A stretch of 53,297 bases of DNA from Candidatus Thalassarchaeaceae archaeon. GTDB lineage: Archaea; Thermoplasmatota; Poseidoniia; Poseidoniales; Thalassarchaeaceae. Shown here piece after piece: positions 35,118 to 45,249 of this stretch (its first letter is position 1; each line of letters starts with the position of its first letter). Made by a program: the position numbers and the translations under genes. The notes under the pieces were generated by a model, which made no database searches, had not been told where the DNA came from, and was given only the letters and a program-made list of their open reading frames with translations. The stretch spans positions 1 to 53,297 of the forward strand of contig JASMFB010000003.1 in the NCBI GenBank assembly GCA_030751995.1. Reading direction: 5' to 3'.

Positions 35118-38100
35118 ATGCGTGCAGCCCTTCTACTGGTCCTGCTCATGCTCGTGGCTCCCTTTGCTCAAGCCATGGAAAGCCCATATATTGGAGATTC
35201 AGAGATTATTCTCCAATCAAATGGAGACGGCACACTCTCCAATTTATCCGAAAATTCATTCGAGGTTCCAGTCAATTCGACCATTCTCGATGGATGGGTC
35301 AATGTGTCAACTGGCGCCAATGGAAACGGCGGGACAGGTCAACATTGGATGTCTGACGATCCCACACTCAATTTCAGTCACGGTACTTTTGATGACACGT
35401 CGGTTGCTGTTTTTGATCATGAGTTGACTTTGGGCGTCAATCATACGGTTGGTCGACTCGATGATTTGGAATCCCTTTCACTCCAATTCCAACAATACAC
35501 CGTCGGTGGTTCTGCTGACATTTGGAGAATGGCCGAGCCCGGACAATTCAACGGCGCATTTGCAATGAATTACAGCGCCAGACAGGCCGCAGGTGGACTC
35601 ATCCCCTCTCTTCCCACGGATGGTTCATTGATTGCAGCGACTTTGCCCGAGGATTCATTGCCGGCAGGGACCCATGCTTGGCTCACATCACCCCCCAGTT
35701 CCGTGCCCAGTATTGCCAATAACTGGGAATTATCATTCAATCACTGGTATCACTTGCACCACTCAAATTCCAGCACCGGTTCATCAGGTGCTTGGGTTGA
35801 AGTCAGTTTGAATGGGGGGTTGACTTGGACGTATGTCGAACCTGTTGGGGGATACAACTGGAACATCTCCATTTCAGCCCCTGTCCCAACTGGCGCATCT
35901 GGGACTGGATTCGGTGTTTTCGGGGGTCCTAACGCCAGCGGTTGGGTGAATTCAACCTTCGATATTTCACATCTTCACAATTCAAATTCAACAGGTATGC
36001 AACACCGGTTTGTCATTTGGACAGATCCCCTTGGTACTGTTGATCGCCCCGGTTGGTACGTCGACGAGATTACAATTTCTAATGATGGCGAAACTCCGGG
36101 CTCATGGTTCCATGGTTCACTCTTTGGGGAGTATGCAGCTGACGCTTACGCACACCTGACCTTGCCTGTTCAAATCAACACAAGTGGTGGTACTTCGGGT
36201 GCATGGATGGTTCGCTATTGGACTGATTTTGATCTTGAAGGTGGAACTTGGGACAAATTCGAAATTCGAGTCTCCAGCGATAACCTCTCGTGGCATCGAA
36301 TGTCACCAGTCGGCGGTATTCCAGGACCGAATGGCCTCACAGTCTCCGGGAGAACAATCATGGAAGATTCAGGTGGCTGGGTCGAAGTTGCACATCCATT
36401 TCCTTCGGCCTTCACTATTCCTTCCAATGGTAGTTTCATGCTGCGTGTAATTGTTGAGACCGATCAGATGCCATCTTCTGGATACGGCGGAATCATCGAT
36501 CCTCCAGAGGGAGTATTCATCGATGACATCAGCATTACTCGTACGCAAGTAGGGACGACCGACATTCTGTGGTCGGAGAATTTCACAACAAATGCGGGAG
36601 CCTGGCACGACAGGTTACCCGGTGGTTCCTATGATCAATGGCAATATCTGAATAATTGGGGCAACAATGGACCTTCGGAATCGACCTGGTCGTTTGAAGA
36701 CGCACCTTCGATTGCAGATGGTTGGTATGTTCACACTCCGCACGGACAGGCGTGGGAATTTGGCGCCGTGTCCAATGTCAGTGGATGGGGTCCATCTTCA
36801 TGGCCTAGTGGACAAACCGGGGTAGCTATGGGTCTCACGACTCTGCACGCGGCGAATTCATGGTCTCACCTCATCAGCCCCTCCTATCACATTCCACAGG
36901 GTGCTAGTGCACGGGTTGCTTTCGATCATTTCATCTGCGCTGAACCGGGATGGGATGGTGGTGCATTGTACACAAGTGTTGACAACGGCACGACATGGCA
37001 AATATACGGCCAGGACATCCCTCTATTCTACGACGTTCAACATTGGAACAATGCGCAATCGCCATTATATCAGCAATGGGTATGGGATGGATCTAATCAG
37101 AAAGGCGGGAGTTGCACCACCAACAAGTCATTCACGCACGTCGAGGGAGACCTCTCAGGTTTCGGCGGCCAAGATGTCATGTTACGTTTCTCATTCTTCT
37201 CTGACACCTTCATCGAGATGGATGGTTGGTATATCGACGATGTCGGTGTGATTGTTGATTGGTTCGAATCCAATGGATCGTGGACCAGCGACCTCATCTC
37301 CGAAAACTCCCGGGGGTTTGCTCCGACAATAGACATCGATGCCAGCGTCCCGGATGGATCGTGGGTGAAGGCATCATTGGTCGATGCAAATGGTGCGCCA
37401 TTGACGGGTGCGTTTGAGTTTGAGAACCTCACATTTCCAATTCTTCCTTGGGGGGATTCATATCGAATTCGAGTAGAATTCGGCACCAATAATAATCAAC
37501 TCACGCCACGAATTGTTGGATTGCATTCAGGTGCGGTTCGAATTCTGAATACCGCCGATGGAACGAATGGATGGGACATTTCTTCTTCATTGCAACATGA
37601 CAACGTCGTGGGCAACATATCGAACCCGACACTCAATACTGTTCGAATCTCGGGATCCTCCGTCTATGGAGATGCTCCAATTGAAGGGGTGTCGATTATC
37701 GCTGAATCTGCAGGTGCGTTGTATCAACTGTGGGATGGACAAGGTGTTCTCATTGCCAGTGGCATGTTGAACAATCAGAGTGTCGTATTCCCTCATGCCG
37801 CCGTCAACCTTCGACCCACAATCGATCTTCAACCAGGTGGCTGGGTTCGCTATGCCTCGTTCACTGGGCATTTGGGGGCTCCGATGAACAACGGTTCTCT
37901 TGATGTAGGCGGCGATGGAATCATCGATTGGACTTGGGAATATGAGTCTGATGGCTCCTTTGGGTGGTACGATGGAACCCAGCAACAGACATTTCCATGG
38001 ACTTCGAGGTCGATACTCGACCAAGGTATGGCTCTCTACGCAGATGATGACATCACATGGACTTGGGCCAATGGCATTCATGATTCGATGGTAGCTGGAG

Positions 38101-41100
38101 AACTTCGGATTCTAGAATATCCTTGGACAACAATTCAAAATCAATCTGAACCATCGGATTTCTCATTCAGCGACATCGCAATTTCATGGGAATCTACTAC
38201 AACAATCACGGGTTTAGGTCCAGAACTCAGGGATATTCAATCCGATGCCGTCAATGGGACCGGGCCTGCAACTATCTTTTCGGGAGATTTACAGATTCCG
38301 ATTGTCCTTGAAGCGGACCAGGGAGGCGTGGCTCTTGAGGGATCAATCACTCATGCACAACGCATTGTCAATGAGGTGACTTCCGTCCCTCTTGGAACCA
38401 TGGTTCCCGATCAAAATGTAACCATCATATCGCTGCACTCCCATCTCTTTGATCGAGGTTTATTGGATGCAGCCATATTGCGGCTGCATACCAGCAATGG
38501 CCTCGATATAGAAGCGCATATAGACGATTTATCTGGACAACCCATTGCCACGCAGGTGTTCGGTTCTGATGAGATATCACTTGAATCCACCACCGTTTTG
38601 CCCGTGGGTCCCGATGCTTACCAAATTGAATGGAATTTCCATACGGAATGGGCCTTTGATGATCAGGATTGGATCCGCGTTCTTATTGAAGCAATCGAAT
38701 CTAACGGATTCACTCTCGGGCCCGCACACGCGATGATTGGGGGTTCAAATCATCAAGCGATGGAGAACGACCTCGAAGTAATCTCTTGGGAAGTTCGCGA
38801 TGAACAATCCCGCCTCCTTTCCAATACATGGGATGCGAGATATCCACTACACGCAATCGCAGGCTCGACAATTGATGTATCGGGTACTCTACGATTTGAA
38901 GGCCAGGCAAATCAACACCCCGCCATCGACGCTTATCGAGTGGCTTTGGAATTAACCAGTGTCAACGGAACAACTCAATCTATGGGAACAAGTGGTTCAG
39001 AGGGTAGTTTTTCTGCTAGCATTGTACTACCCGACGAACCCGGCAACGTCACTATTTCACCGTGGATTCTGCAAATAGGCCCCCCCGGTGTCTCCACTCT
39101 AGGTGCCGAAGACGCATCTGGTGGCTTGTTATCCATTGAGGTGCAAATCGATTCAGAGGCACCCACACTCGGTCCATTGATGATTTACACCTCGGAAGGA
39201 GGCCAGTTAGCTGATGAAAATATTCTATCTCCCGACAGAATCATCCCATTTTGGATTGACGTTCACGATGCTGAACTGCTAGAACCCTTCGTCAATCTAC
39301 GATGTTGGTTTGAGACCTACGATGATATCGACCATGATGGGATTCCTGACGAGAGTGAATATGGGGATTCATCACAATTCCTCGGAGGTGCTCCCCGGGG
39401 CACCATACACGTCGATTTCCCTGCTGTTAGTATAGCTGGCATGGAAGACGACGATCGAATCTCATGTTTCATCGAAGGTGGTGATTTCGCTGGATACGAT
39501 TTCGTTGGTTCAGGCAGCCCAGGATTTGATACGGATTTGGCAACAATGACCATCCAAACGCAAGACCCAACACAAGTTTCCTTGCCTTCAATCTCCTTGG
39601 ATCGTCACGAAGAGATGTCCTTGTTGCAGGGCATTCAGCACACCTTTTCCTTCACCTTCCAAGATGGAAATGGACTCAATTCCATTGACCTCATAGAATT
39701 CGATATTGCTGGAGATGGACGCGGCATCATCCAATACTACCCTCTGCAGAATTTGCTGACAACTACTGTTGACAGCCCAGTGGTTCCATTGGGTATTATG
39801 ACCGAGTCCATTGGTGACGATGCATACCTGGTCGAACTGTCCTTTGCAATCAATTTGTTCGCCCCCGAAGATTGGCAGGAGGGTGCGTGGGTTCCCTCAC
39901 TCAGGATGATTGAGGAAGGCGAATTGGTTTCAAGCGGCGCGACAAACCTCGAACACCTTGCTTGGGCACTAGATCATCGATTGATGTGGCGTATCGAAGA
40001 GATTCTTGATTTGACCGCTCCATCAATGTCCGCATTTGAGAACCGACTCAATTTACAACCGGGCGATTCGATGTTACTTCGGGCTACTATCGTCCATCGT
40101 GAAGTGAACGAACCTCTGGCGATTGAGATACCTTCATCATCCGAAATCGAAATCTCAATCGAAGGTGGCGTAGTCCCCTATTCTTCTTCTCATAACTCCA
40201 ATGGTCATGGCTTCAATGCAACGATTGAATTTGAATTAGGGAACTGGCATGGCCCGATTCATATGGTACAATTCGGATTGATAAACAAGAGTTTTCTGAA
40301 TTCTAGTTTACCGGATTTGGCCTTTGAAGTTGCAATCGATGATGTAGCCCCTATAATCGAGTTCCATACGACCAGTCTCATCCAACTCCGTTCAGATTCC
40401 CTGAATAATCAGTTGGTGGCATTCTCGATTGAAGACGAAGGCGGAATGGGTGACCAACCCATAGAATTGCATTGGGTTTATCGCCGTGATAGTGTCGATA
40501 TTGCGGGAACCGAGGGGCAGGAATATCTTGGTCTTGGTGTTTATTCAGATGATTCATGGGTCTATTCAAAATATGTTGATTTCAGACCTAATACAGAACT
40601 TGAACTAGGGGACATACTTCTGGTCTGGGTAGAAGGTCAAGACCTAGCAGGAAATGCGCTAGATGGGCCTGGGACACACGATACACCCAGAGTCCCCGCC
40701 TTGGAAATCATGCATTTTACTCCTGAACTTGTTTCAATTTGGATTAATCCGCCTGTGCCAGAAGTAGGTCAACATGTTCGAGTTGATATCCGAGTCAGCA
40801 ATATTGGTAATTTAGGAGGCAGTCTCAACGTTGGCCTTTGGGCTTGGGAGCCACAACCCAATTCTGAATCTCAAATCATACGGCTCAGTAGCCAGAATAT
40901 CTCTCTCGATTCACGCGAATCAATACTGTTGAGTTTTGAATTTGAGACTTGGAGAGAAGGCGATCTTCAAGTGTACATTGTTGTAAATGAGGATGAGGAT
41001 TCTCGATTACCAATAGATATCCCCCCCATTCGCGAAGAAGGTGCTAGCCTCTCGTGGTTTGAGCGCGTATTCGGCGATGGCCCCCTTGTTGTGAGCTTGC

Positions 41101-41291
41101 TCATTCTTGCATGTACTGGACTTGGATTTGGAATGGCCATGCTTTGGTTACGTGATGAGGATAATGAATCAGATGAAGAATGGGAAGACGATGATGAGGA
41201 CGATTGGCCCGAACCCCCTGATGAGTTCCCTGATGAAATTCCACCCCCTTTACCACCCGGCATAGGGGATGTCGATGAAGAGGAAGAATGA
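35118..41291 (+). CDS. Giant (2057 aa) surface protein: signal peptide, repeated jelly-roll/MAM-like modules, C-terminal TM and acidic/proline cytoplasmic tail
   Basis: MRAALLLVLLMLVAPFAQAME; repeated W/YxxDE/DI motifs GWYVDEITI, GVFIDDISI, GWYIDDVGV; TM VVSLLILACTGLGFGMAMLWL; tail DDEDDWPEPPDEFPDEIPPPLPPG. Confidence 0.8.
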   Translation: MRAALLLVLLMLVAPFAQAMESPYIGDSEIILQSNGDGTLSNLSENSFEVPVNSTILDGWVNVSTGANGNGGTGQHWMSDDPTLNFSHGTFDDTSVAVFDHELTLGVNHTVGRLDDLESLSLQFQQYTVGGSADIWRMAEPGQFNGAFAMNYSARQAAGGLIPSLPTDGSLIAATLPEDSLPAGTHAWLTSPPSSVPSIANNWELSFNHWYHLHHSNSSTGSSGAWVEVSLNGGLTWTYVEPVGGYNWNISISAPVPTGASGTGFGVFGGPNASGWVNSTFDISHLHNSNSTGMQHRFVIWTDPLGTVDRPGWYVDEITISNDGETPGSWFHGSLFGEYAADAYAHLTLPVQINTSGGTSGAWMVRYWTDFDLEGGTWDKFEIRVSSDNLSWHRMSPVGGIPGPNGLTVSGRTIMEDSGGWVEVAHPFPSAFTIPSNGSFMLRVIVETDQMPSSGYGGIIDPPEGVFIDDISITRTQVGTTDILWSENFTTNAGAWHDRLPGGSYDQWQYLNNWGNNGPSESTWSFEDAPSIADGWYVHTPHGQAWEFGAVSNVSGWGPSSWPSGQTGVAMGLTTLHAANSWSHLISPSYHIPQGASARVAFDHFICAEPGWDGGALYTSVDNGTTWQIYGQDIPLFYDVQHWNNAQSPLYQQWVWDGSNQKGGSCTTNKSFTHVEGDLSGFGGQDVMLRFSFFSDTFIEMDGWYIDDVGVIVDWFESNGSWTSDLISENSRGFAPTIDIDASVPDGSWVKASLVDANGAPLTGAFEFENLTFPILPWGDSYRIRVEFGTNNNQLTPRIVGLHSGAVRILNTADGTNGWDISSSLQHDNVVGNISNPTLNTVRISGSSVYGDAPIEGVSIIAESAGALYQLWDGQGVLIASGMLNNQSVVFPHAAVNLRPTIDLQPGGWVRYASFTGHLGAPMNNGSLDVGGDGIIDWTWEYESDGSFGWYDGTQQQTFPWTSRSILDQGMALYADDDITWTWANGIHDSMVAGELRILEYPWTTIQNQSEPSDFSFSDIAISWESTTTITGLGPELRDIQSDAVNGTGPATIFSGDLQIPIVLEADQGGVALEGSITHAQRIVNEVTSVPLGTMVPDQNVTIISLHSHLFDRGLLDAAILRLHTSNGLDIEAHIDDLSGQPIATQVFGSDEISLESTTVLPVGPDAYQIEWNFHTEWAFDDQDWIRVLIEAIESNGFTLGPAHAMIGGSNHQAMENDLEVISWEVRDEQSRLLSNTWDARYPLHAIAGSTIDVSGTLRFEGQANQHPAIDAYRVALELTSVNGTTQSMGTSGSEGSFSASIVLPDEPGNVTISPWILQIGPPGVSTLGAEDASGGLLSIEVQIDSEAPTLGPLMIYTSEGGQLADENILSPDRIIPFWIDVHDAELLEPFVNLRCWFETYDDIDHDGIPDESEYGDSSQFLGGAPRGTIHVDFPAVSIAGMEDDDRISCFIEGGDFAGYDFVGSGSPGFDTDLATMTIQTQDPTQVSLPSISLDRHEEMSLLQGIQHTFSFTFQDGNGLNSIDLIEFDIAGDGRGIIQYYPLQNLLTTTVDSPVVPLGIMTESIGDDAYLVELSFAINLFAPEDWQEGAWVPSLRMIEEGELVSSGATNLEHLAWALDHRLMWRIEEILDLTAPSMSAFENRLNLQPGDSMLLRATIVHREVNEPLAIEIPSSSEIEISIEGGVVPYSSSHNSNGHGFNATIEFELGNWHGPIHMVQFGLINKSFLNSSLPDLAFEVAIDDVAPIIEFHTTSLIQLRSDSLNNQLVAFSIEDEGGMGDQPIELHWVYRRDSVDIAGTEGQEYLGLGVYSDDSWVYSKYVDFRPNTELELGDILLVWVEGQDLAGNALDGPGTHDTPRVPALEIMHFTPELVSIWINPPVPEVGQHVRVDIRVSNIGNLGGSLNVGLWAWEPQPNSESQIIRLSSQNISLDSRESILLSFEFETWREGDLQVYIVVNEDEDSRLPIDIPPIREEGASLSWFERVFGDGPLVVSLLILACTGLGFGMAMLWLRDEDNESDEEWEDDDEDDWPEPPDEFPDEIPPPLPPGIGDVDEEEE

Positions 41292-41319
41292 ACATCAGGA
41301 ATTTTGTCGCCGACTTATC

Positions 41320-41401
41320 GCAGGGGTTCCCGAGTGGTCAAAGGGGGCGGACTCAAGATCCGCTGTCAAGCGCTTCGCAGGTTCGAATCCTGCCCCCTGC
41401 A
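41320..41401 (+). tRNA. tRNA-Leu (anticodon CAA)
   Basis: Acceptor GCAGGGG/CCCCTGC; anticodon arm GCGGA-CTCAAGA-TCCGC; long variable arm; T-arm GCAGG-TTCGAAT-CCTGC; discriminator A. Confidence 0.9.
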
Positions 41402-41435
41402 TCAATTGAAAAATTGATTTTCCAATTGAAAAATT
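41401..41435 (+). repeat. AT-rich hairpin and 13-bp direct repeat immediately 3' of tRNA-Leu
   Basis: ATCAATT-GAAA-AATTGAT stem-loop; CAATTGAAAAATT at 41403-41415 and 41423-41435. Confidence 0.7.
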
Positions 41436-41501
41436 CAATAATTGCAATTACCAAACCATCACGATAGCGAGGTTCAAACCCCCCGCACCTTTCGCAGAGT
41501 C

Positions 41502-44195
41502 ATGGACGGACCCGACGATTTCATCCTCGTAGAGGATGATGAAGAGATTTCCCCTCCAGTTGAACCACTTCCAGAATCCACACCGAAGTTGGAGAAAGTC
41601 GCTCTAAGTGAACGCCTTTCTCGTCTTTCCAAGGGCCTTTCAAGCCAGGTTGAGGCAGTCAAGGATCGACTCAAGCCGAGAATGGTAGATGTCGAGGCTG
41701 TGGCCACTTTGGAAGCCGAGGACCTCTCTCTAGAAATCGATGGTGTTTACACCTTTGAATGGCCGTTGAAAGGTATGGATTGTCCCGATTGTGCTGCAAA
41801 GGCGAAGAGGGCGACTCAAAGATTGCCAGGCGTCAATAAAGTCATCATTTCTGCAACTATGGGAACTGCCTCAATTTCCATTGATTTAGGGGTCGGCCAT
41901 ACGTCCAAAGCCTCCTCACTTCTGAGCAGCCTTGGACATGAACCTGACCTACCGTGGCAACGAATTCAAGGTGTGACAGCCACGGGCCTATCTGAGAAGA
42001 ATGGTGTAAGTCGAACTGAACTCAGACAATTGCTGATGCAAGTCCCTGCAATCTTGGATGTACGATTTGAGGATGCCAGCGTAGAATTACAAATTGTACC
42101 CAATCTTGAACAGAAACTCACGGTTGAATTGGAGAATGGATTGGAGCGAATCGTAGGTTCATCTGTAATTCTGAAAGAGGTTCAAAATCAACGATTGGAT
42201 TCAGGTCAATGGCGCCTTGTATCGACCATTCCTGCTATAGTCATTCTAGGCATCATAATTGGAGCGAAAAGCCTCAATGAGAATGTGTTGATGTCTCTTA
42301 CGTTGCTCGGTGTTGCACTGTCCGGTTGGCGAATGTTCTTTGACGCATGGGGTGGCTTAAAGAACAAAGAATTGGGATTTCAATTGTTGACATCTCTTGC
42401 AGTTCTTGGCGCCCTATTCGGTCAACATTGGTCTGAAGCGTTGATGGTTTCCATCCTCGTTGCAATTTCATCTCATATGGAGGAATCAGCACTGAAAAAG
42501 GCTAGAGAAGCGATGCAGGGCGGCCTCGATCGATTACCACGTCGCGCGCGAAGAGCCACTGAACCAAAGAAGATTACCGGCATTTCCATTGCCACCATCA
42601 CCACCAGTATCCGTCAAGCAGCCTGTTCACAAGATGATACGGTTGAAGATGACAACATGGTTCCCATAGAACTGCTTGAAGTTGGCGACAGAGTGGAGAT
42701 TCGTAGTGGCGAAATCGTTCCTGTTGATGGGATTGTCAAGGAAGGCATTGGTTCGCTGAATCGCGCTCCATTGACGGGCGAAAGTATCCCTATACGCGTT
42801 GCAAAGGGAGATGATGTGCATGCAGGTCTCGTACTTGATCGGGGCCCGATTGTGGTCGAAGCGACTGCCATCGGAGCAACTACTCGCCTCTCAGGCTTGA
42901 TTGACGAAGTTCGAACATTCAGGGACCGCCCCCCTCGCGTACAAGCAACGGTTGAATCATTCTCACAATGGTGGGTCCCTATCGTCTTGATTGGCGCTCC
43001 ACTCATTGGATTGATAACTGGAGATGTCCGAACGACGCTCCTCTTGTGGGTCGTCGCTTGTCCTTGCGCTCTGTTGCTTGCCGCCCCTGTTCCTCATGCA
43101 GCAGCTCTCTCAACCGCTTCATTATCTGGAGTTGTTGCTCGTGGGGGCGATGCGTTAGAGGCCGCTGCTAGAATCGATCTAGCGTTGTTGGATAAAACTG
43201 GGACACTGACTAGTGGCCACCCCCGTCTCGATGAGATCCGCATCCTCAAAGGACAGAAACGCGATTCCATCTTGCGATTAGCTGCCGGACTAGAGCAACG
43301 CTCTAATCACCCATACGCTGCTGTCATATTGCGTGAGGCTGAATCTGTTGGCACTGAGAGTGTGAAATCCCTCAAGGATGGGGATGCTGGTGTCGAGGGA
43401 ACACACAAGGGCAAGAAGGTCTTGTTTGGTCGAAAGGATTGGTTGATTCGTGAAGGCGTTGAGATTGCTGATGATTTACTTGCAGACCTTCAGGCTGAGC
43501 ATGGCCTCTCATTGCTGGCCAAAGATGGCAAAGCCATTGCCGCATTCACATTCATTCACGACGATTTGCGACCGGGAGCGGCGGAAATGATTCATGATCT
43601 ACAATCGATGGGTGTAGCGGTCGAACTTCTATCTGGTGATGCTCAAGCCGCTGTAGAGCACCTCGGGAAACAGGTGGGCATTCCTCCAATGCATTGCCGA
43701 GGAGAAATTGATCCAGAGGGCAAGGCGATGTGGGTTGAACGACGAAGCCAAGGACGCCGTACCTTGATGGCCGGGGACGGTTTCAATGATGCAGCGGCAT
43801 TGGCGGTTGCCGACCTCGGTATTGCTGTTGGAAGTGGAGAACAGGTCAATTTAGATGCTGCCGACGTTCTAGTGCCTGGCGAAGATCCGCGCGCAATAAC
43901 CACGTTGATTCGCATCGCCAAGCGAACTCGAGCAATCGTCCAATTCAACATAGCGATTTCAGTTCTGGTAACGACCTTACTGGTCATTGCCGTTATCATG
44001 GGAATTACAGACAACCTCGCCGTCGGAGTGGCGATTCACGAAATGAGTGCCTTCATCGTAATTCTAAACGGCGCGTTTGTAGCCATTTCTGGGAATCGAT
44101 TTTCACTTGTTTGGTCGGTGTTCCAATCCCTTTTCAATGACTACGTTGAGGCTTTGAAGTTGTTAACATCCAAACCAATCCCAACGGAAGCCTGA
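41502..44195 (+). CDS. Heavy-metal translocating P1B-type ATPase with N-terminal HMA domain
   Basis: HMA GMDCPDCAAKAKRATQRLPGVNKV; VACPCALLLAAPVPHAAALS (CPC); LLDKTGTLTSGHP; MAGDGFNDAAALAVADLGIAVG. Confidence 0.93.
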   Translation: MDGPDDFILVEDDEEISPPVEPLPESTPKLEKVALSERLSRLSKGLSSQVEAVKDRLKPRMVDVEAVATLEAEDLSLEIDGVYTFEWPLKGMDCPDCAAKAKRATQRLPGVNKVIISATMGTASISIDLGVGHTSKASSLLSSLGHEPDLPWQRIQGVTATGLSEKNGVSRTELRQLLMQVPAILDVRFEDASVELQIVPNLEQKLTVELENGLERIVGSSVILKEVQNQRLDSGQWRLVSTIPAIVILGIIIGAKSLNENVLMSLTLLGVALSGWRMFFDAWGGLKNKELGFQLLTSLAVLGALFGQHWSEALMVSILVAISSHMEESALKKAREAMQGGLDRLPRRARRATEPKKITGISIATITTSIRQAACSQDDTVEDDNMVPIELLEVGDRVEIRSGEIVPVDGIVKEGIGSLNRAPLTGESIPIRVAKGDDVHAGLVLDRGPIVVEATAIGATTRLSGLIDEVRTFRDRPPRVQATVESFSQWWVPIVLIGAPLIGLITGDVRTTLLLWVVACPCALLLAAPVPHAAALSTASLSGVVARGGDALEAAARIDLALLDKTGTLTSGHPRLDEIRILKGQKRDSILRLAAGLEQRSNHPYAAVILREAESVGTESVKSLKDGDAGVEGTHKGKKVLFGRKDWLIREGVEIADDLLADLQAEHGLSLLAKDGKAIAAFTFIHDDLRPGAAEMIHDLQSMGVAVELLSGDAQAAVEHLGKQVGIPPMHCRGEIDPEGKAMWVERRSQGRRTLMAGDGFNDAAALAVADLGIAVGSGEQVNLDAADVLVPGEDPRAITTLIRIAKRTRAIVQFNIAISVLVTTLLVIAVIMGITDNLAVGVAIHEMSAFIVILNGAFVAISGNRFSLVWSVFQSLFNDYVEALKLLTSKPIPTEA

Positions 44196-44255
44196 CCCTG
44201 TCCTGTCGCCGCCTTGATATACGCGATAGGCCAAGCGGTTTTGAGGGGGGGTACG

Positions 44256-44720
44256 ATGGGCAAGATTCGTGTCGATGGCCGCACCATGTCGCTATCACAC
44301 CCAACCCGTCTTGCAATGTATGAAGAACTCCTAAATGCCGAAGAAATGTCTACCGTGATGCTCCAAAAGAGTACAGGGGTGACTCGCTACCATCTTTACC
44401 ATCATTTGCAATCTCTCGAGAAGAATGGATTGGTTGAGAACCATCGTAACGAAGGTCGTGCGCGATGGTGGAGGGTCACAGAAAGAGTGACCCTCACACC
44501 TGCCGCAGGCAACGATTGGTTGGACAATATACCAGCAGAAGTTCAATCACTACTCCAATCTGGCGCTAGAATGCATTACATCGCAATACCTTCTGGTCGT
44601 GATGTTACCACTGCGAAAAAAGCATTGGACACAATCGCGGAGATGTATGGTGCGGAAAAGACAGGTGTTACACTAATGCCAAATGGCATTCTTGTTCTAG
44701 GTCCACCGAAACGCTCCTGA
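44256..44720 (+). CDS. Winged-helix (ArsR-like) regulator
   Basis: MSLSHPTRLAMYEELLNAEEMSTVMLQKSTGVTRYHLYHHLQSLEKNGLVEN. Confidence 0.75.
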   Translation: MGKIRVDGRTMSLSHPTRLAMYEELLNAEEMSTVMLQKSTGVTRYHLYHHLQSLEKNGLVENHRNEGRARWWRVTERVTLTPAAGNDWLDNIPAEVQSLLQSGARMHYIAIPSGRDVTTAKKALDTIAEMYGAEKTGVTLMPNGILVLGPPKRS

Positions 44721-44732
44721 GTAGGCGATACC

Positions 44733-45128
44733 ATGAGTGATGAAATCCGAGAAATTGAATCGAAGGTTGCACCACCTACGATTAATTGCCCTAACTGCGA
44801 AAGCATGCTTCCTCACGAACTTGGCGAAATTACATGCGTCGTATGTTCAGCGATTTCACGCATTGATCACAAACCAACTCGCGATAATTGGATAGACGAG
44901 AAAGTCAGTTGCCCAAATTGTCCGAAAATTCTCCGTGTCGGTGTTGATGAGAGACCCTGTGCCCTACGTTGTTCGGGCTGTGAGACCGTATTCAAGATTA
45001 CACCGAGCATTGTCAAAGTGGAAGTCTCTTGCCCGTCATGTGAGCGCCAACTTCGTATTCGTCCGCGTCCAGGGCGCCGTCGATTAGATTGCCCAGCATG
45101 TTCGGAATCATTCCATGTCACTTTCTGA
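44733..45128 (+). CDS. Protein with three zinc-ribbon-like CxxC pairs
   Basis: CPNC/CVVC, CPNC/CSGC, CPSC/CPAC. Confidence 0.75.
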   Translation: MSDEIREIESKVAPPTINCPNCESMLPHELGEITCVVCSAISRIDHKPTRDNWIDEKVSCPNCPKILRVGVDERPCALRCSGCETVFKITPSIVKVEVSCPSCERQLRIRPRPGRRRLDCPACSESFHVTF

Positions 45129-45249
45129 GTAGATATTGGTTCATATCGCAGCATCCCAGAGGGTCTGATAATCCACCTGCGAAGATTGTTCAAACCTGTG
45201 GCGGTTAAGTATCAGAAGAATTCGAATGCGAACTGGGGATGGGACCCTA

